DNA from: an uncultured Burkholderiales bacterium
Lineage (GTDB): Bacteria; Pseudomonadota; Gammaproteobacteria; Burkholderiales; Burkholderiaceae_E
Assembly (NCBI GenBank): GCA_903923345.1
Contig: CAIXXI010000466.1
Location: 1 to 7,478, forward strand
DNA length: 7,478 bases
Direction of reading: 5' to 3'
Shown: positions 5,624-7,478 of the stretch, piece by piece
How positions within the stretch are numbered: position 1 is the first letter of the stretch
How the letters are laid out: each line of letters opens with the position of its first letter
Notes under the pieces: generated by a model
The model's input: only the letters and a program-made list of their open reading frames with translations
Told to the model about the DNA's origin: nothing
Databases searched by the model: none
Made by a program: the position numbers and the translations under genes

Positions 5624-6832
5624 TCAGGTCGTCTCGGTGAAGAGCGTCAGCACACCGGTGTAGCCGTAAAGCTGCTGACCGGCAATTTCGCCATTGGCAA
5701 AGAAACCCACCAGCGGGAAGTCTCCAAGCTGGCTTTGCAAGAGTCCGACTTCGGCCGAGGCCGATCCGAACAGCGACTTGCCCCGGGCCAGACACGACAC
5801 ATAGATCCCGCCCCGGATCGTTCGGCCTTCGGTTTCAAGCTCCTCGCGAAGCTCGGTGCAGATGCGCATCAGGTCGGCATGCGCCGCCTGAGCATCCCGG
5901 GTGCAGAACACCGCCCGATCGCCTTCACGAGGCAGGGCCGAGACCGCCACCAGCCGATTGTGCGGGTCGATTCCAACCAGGTTGCGCACGATGTAATCGC
6001 CAAAGCCGGGTCGCCGGGCGGTTCGGGGCGCTTCGCCACTGGCCAGTCCCACCAGGATGCCGGAGCGCAGCCGTGCAGCCGGCATCGCCCGCAACAGGGT
6101 CTCGCCATCGCGGCTTGATCGGACCGATTCGGTCACGCCGAGGTCGCTGAGCATGACGTCCAGGGCCGGTTGTCCGTCCAGCGACTGGATCAGGTTCGAG
6201 TGGCACGACGAGATCACATGTTCGCCCGCCAGCGGTGAGCAGCCTTGCGTCACCCGCATCAGCAGATCGACCTGCGCTGAGAACACCACGCCTGACAGCC
6301 CGCCCGAGAGCACCCGCGCGGCGACCTGTGGTCTGGGATCGACCCCGCCGCTGGAGATCCCACCGAACAGCATGGCGCCAGCGACCTTTCCTGCCAGGTC
6401 TTCGACCAGTTCAGCCAGGTCCGGGGTGGACGGATCGGCGTGCACCAGCGCGGCGCTCGCTGCGATCGAGCCGTCTGAGGTGAGCGTGCCCGCCGCGGGG
6501 GGAGGATTCGCGCCAGAAAACACCCGAAAGCCCTCGGCGGGCAGGTCGGCGAGCATCAGTGCGATGGCGGGCTCGTCGTCGTATTCGACGCCTGTGGCGA
6601 CGATCGACTGACCGCAGGTGCCGACCCAGTCCGACACGCCGGTGCGCGTCTGAAGCAGTGCCACGATCTGCTCTGCGTAGGGTGCAAGCCCTGCGGTGAG
6701 GTAGATGAATCCGAGGTTGCCGGACGCGGTCCAACCAGGTTGGCCCTGACGCCCCTCGATCTGGGCCAGTGCCAGCTCGGTGGCCATCCGCCAGTCCGGA
6801 TGGGTGGCATGCCCGTGGCGAAACCGGCTCAT
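5624..6832 (-). CDS. FIST domain protein (FIST_N plus FIST_C sensory protein)
   Basis: A 402-residue protein with the FIST layout. The N-terminal domain covers roughly 35-225 and includes GTCGQSIVATGVEYDDEPAI (71-90), LFGGISSGG (155-163) and the repeated glycine turns of this fold. FIST_C covers roughly 240-395, including YVSCLARGKSLFG (344-356) and the closing LVGFFANGEIAGQQLYGYTG (374-393). FIST domains are regarded as ligand-sensing modules, possibly for amino acids or other small molecules. Here there is no fused kinase, GGDEF or methyl-accepting output, so it would act alone or through a partner. There is no signal peptide or membrane segment. I chose the ATG at 6832 because it overlaps the phaM stop as ATGA, a classic coupling arrangement; no clear ribosome site precedes it, consistent with coupling. 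The reading from 6985 would put 51 low-complexity residues inside phaM. Its stop adjoins the convergent regulator's stop with no spacer. Confidence 0.88.
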   Translation of the reverse strand: MSRFRHGHATHPDWRMATELALAQIEGRQGQPGWTASGNLGFIYLTAGLAPYAEQIVALLQTRTGVSDWVGTCGQSIVATGVEYDDEPAIALMLADLPAEGFRVFSGANPPPAAGTLTSDGSIAASAALVHADPSTPDLAELVEDLAGKVAGAMLFGGISSGGVDPRPQVAARVLSGGLSGVVFSAQVDLLMRVTQGCSPLAGEHVISSCHSNLIQSLDGQPALDVMLSDLGVTESVRSSRDGETLLRAMPAARLRSGILVGLASGEAPRTARRPGFGDYIVRNLVGIDPHNRLVAVSALPREGDRAVFCTRDAQAAHADLMRICTELREELETEGRTIRGGIYVSCLARGKSLFGSASAEVGLLQSQLGDFPLVGFFANGEIAGQQLYGYTGVLTLFTETT

Positions 6833-7395
6833 GTCTGGGACCGGGGTTTCGTGCGCGAGGTGGGTGTGGCGCCGCTCTGAGCCGTGGGGGTGGCTGCCGC
6901 GGGTCGATTTGACGGATCGGGCATGCCTGCCCCCGCCATCGCTGCCTGTGCAACCTGATTGAAGCTGCCCTGCAGCATGTTCCACCAGGCCATCGCATCA
7001 ATTGCAGGCGAAGCAGCCCCGGGCTCAGGCGGGGTCGCGGTGGATGACGTGCTTGCAGCCGGTTTGGACGCTGCCGCCTTGCGGGGTTCAGCCGTTTTGG
7101 TCGCGACCGGCGCAGCCTCGGTGAACGCCTTGACGGCGGCCAGCGTGCCGCGCTGGATCTCAAGGCCCTGGATCGTGCCGCGCAGCATGTTGACGTTGAG
7201 GTTGAGCCATTGTTCGATCGCCTTCAGGTCCGCGATCCGCTTGTCGAGCTCGCCGATGTCCAGGGTGGGCAGCATCGCGCTGGGCACGTTCAGTCCGGTC
7301 CATGCGCGGGAGGCGGTTTCCATGTGCTGCATCATCTGAGTCAGTCCGCCCAAAGCGAACGGGTTCAGGTCGAACGGTCCCGGAGTGCCAGCCAT
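6829..7395 (-). CDS. phaM: PhaM-type polyhydroxyalkanoate granule regulatory protein
   Basis: A 188-residue protein matching the betaproteobacterial PhaM family. The diagnostic core is the predicted helical segment DIGELDKRIADLKAIEQWLN (46-65) followed by LNVNMLRGTIQGLEIQRGTL (66-85). An Ala/Pro/Ser-rich linker with Lys/Arg (KTAEPRKAAASKPA, 100-113) follows, then an amphipathic WWNMLQGSFNQVAQ block (137-150) and a basic tail (SRTKPRSQT). In Ralstonia, PhaM activates the PHB synthase PhaC1, sits on granules and tethers them to the nucleoid through a Lys/Ala-rich C-terminal region. Here the basic residues are sparser than the canonical PAKKA-type repeats, so DNA binding may be weaker. ATG 7395 has a strong AAGAGG site 6 nt upstream (7402-7407). 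The 83 bp upstream to the window edge show no promoter I trust. Translation probably continues into the FIST gene via the ATGA overlap. Confidence 0.88.
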   Translation of the reverse strand: MAGTPGPFDLNPFALGGLTQMMQHMETASRAWTGLNVPSAMLPTLDIGELDKRIADLKAIEQWLNLNVNMLRGTIQGLEIQRGTLAAVKAFTEAAPVATKTAEPRKAAASKPAASTSSTATPPEPGAASPAIDAMAWWNMLQGSFNQVAQAAMAGAGMPDPSNRPAAATPTAQSGATPTSRTKPRSQT

Positions 7396-7478
7396 TGGAT
7401 ACCTCTTGCGAAACGGGTTGGGGTCAGCGAACGATATCAGTAGCCCAATGCCGGATCCACGCGTCGCAATAAGGGCTC

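Noticed and set aside
5646..5679. Inverted repeat GTCAGCA / TGCTGAC around the palindrome ACACCGGTGT, as a terminator after the regulator
   Set aside because: The arms are short, the loop is long, no T-run follows, and it lies in the conserved FIST_C coding region (QQLYGYTGVLT).
6833..6985. Upstream extension of the FIST protein to an ATG at 6985
   Set aside because: The added residues resemble an out-of-frame reading of phaM, and the coupled ATGA start at 6832 fits the family N-terminus.

Overview
This GC-rich chromosomal window most likely comes from a betaproteobacterium, of the Burkholderiales or Rhodocyclales kind. The best taxonomic clue is the PhaM-type polyhydroxybutyrate granule protein at the right end, a family largely confined to betaproteobacteria. 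The secreted cysteine glutathione peroxidase is also of a type I know from that class. The window is densely coded, with eight protein genes and only two real intergenic gaps (about 100 and 150 bp). I see no RNA genes, insertion sequences or CRISPR.

Left part (1-3800, minus strand): a tightly packed operon. In transcription order it encodes an FAD/NAD(P)-binding amine-oxidase-like flavoprotein, a DUF1365 protein, a cyclopropane-fatty-acid-synthase-family methyltransferase, and a secreted chalcone-isomerase-like protein cut off by the window edge. Junctions are 4 bp, a 1-bp TGATG overlap, and 13 bp. In other proteobacteria this set recurs in singlet-oxygen (RpoE/ChrR) or light (LitR) regulons and is linked to methylated or furan fatty acid formation on membrane phospholipids.

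Middle (3801-4675): a periplasmic glutathione-peroxidase-like gene lies on the same strand just upstream of the operon, with a gap rich in palindromes between them. Its own promoter lies in a divergent intergenic region full of inverted TTGTCCA/TGGACAA half-sites. On the other side of that region, on the plus strand, is a MerR-family regulator with a cobalamin-binding domain. It keeps the Trp-x9-Glu-His and E-x-H-x-x-G signatures of the CarH/LitR B12 photoreceptors.

Right part (5624-7395, minus strand): phaM is followed, with a 4-bp ATGA overlap, by a FIST-domain sensory protein. The FIST stop codon abuts the regulator's stop codon (TGATCA), so these convergent genes have no spacer.

My reading, which is inference: the left and middle parts form a light / singlet-oxygen defence module. 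A B12-type photosensor repressor would control a lipid-peroxide-detoxifying peroxidase and a membrane-lipid modification operon. The right part would be a separate PHB-granule/sensor operon. The most interesting signals are the two palindrome-rich promoter regions, the non-E. coli-like active site of the methyltransferase, and the phaM-FIST coupling.
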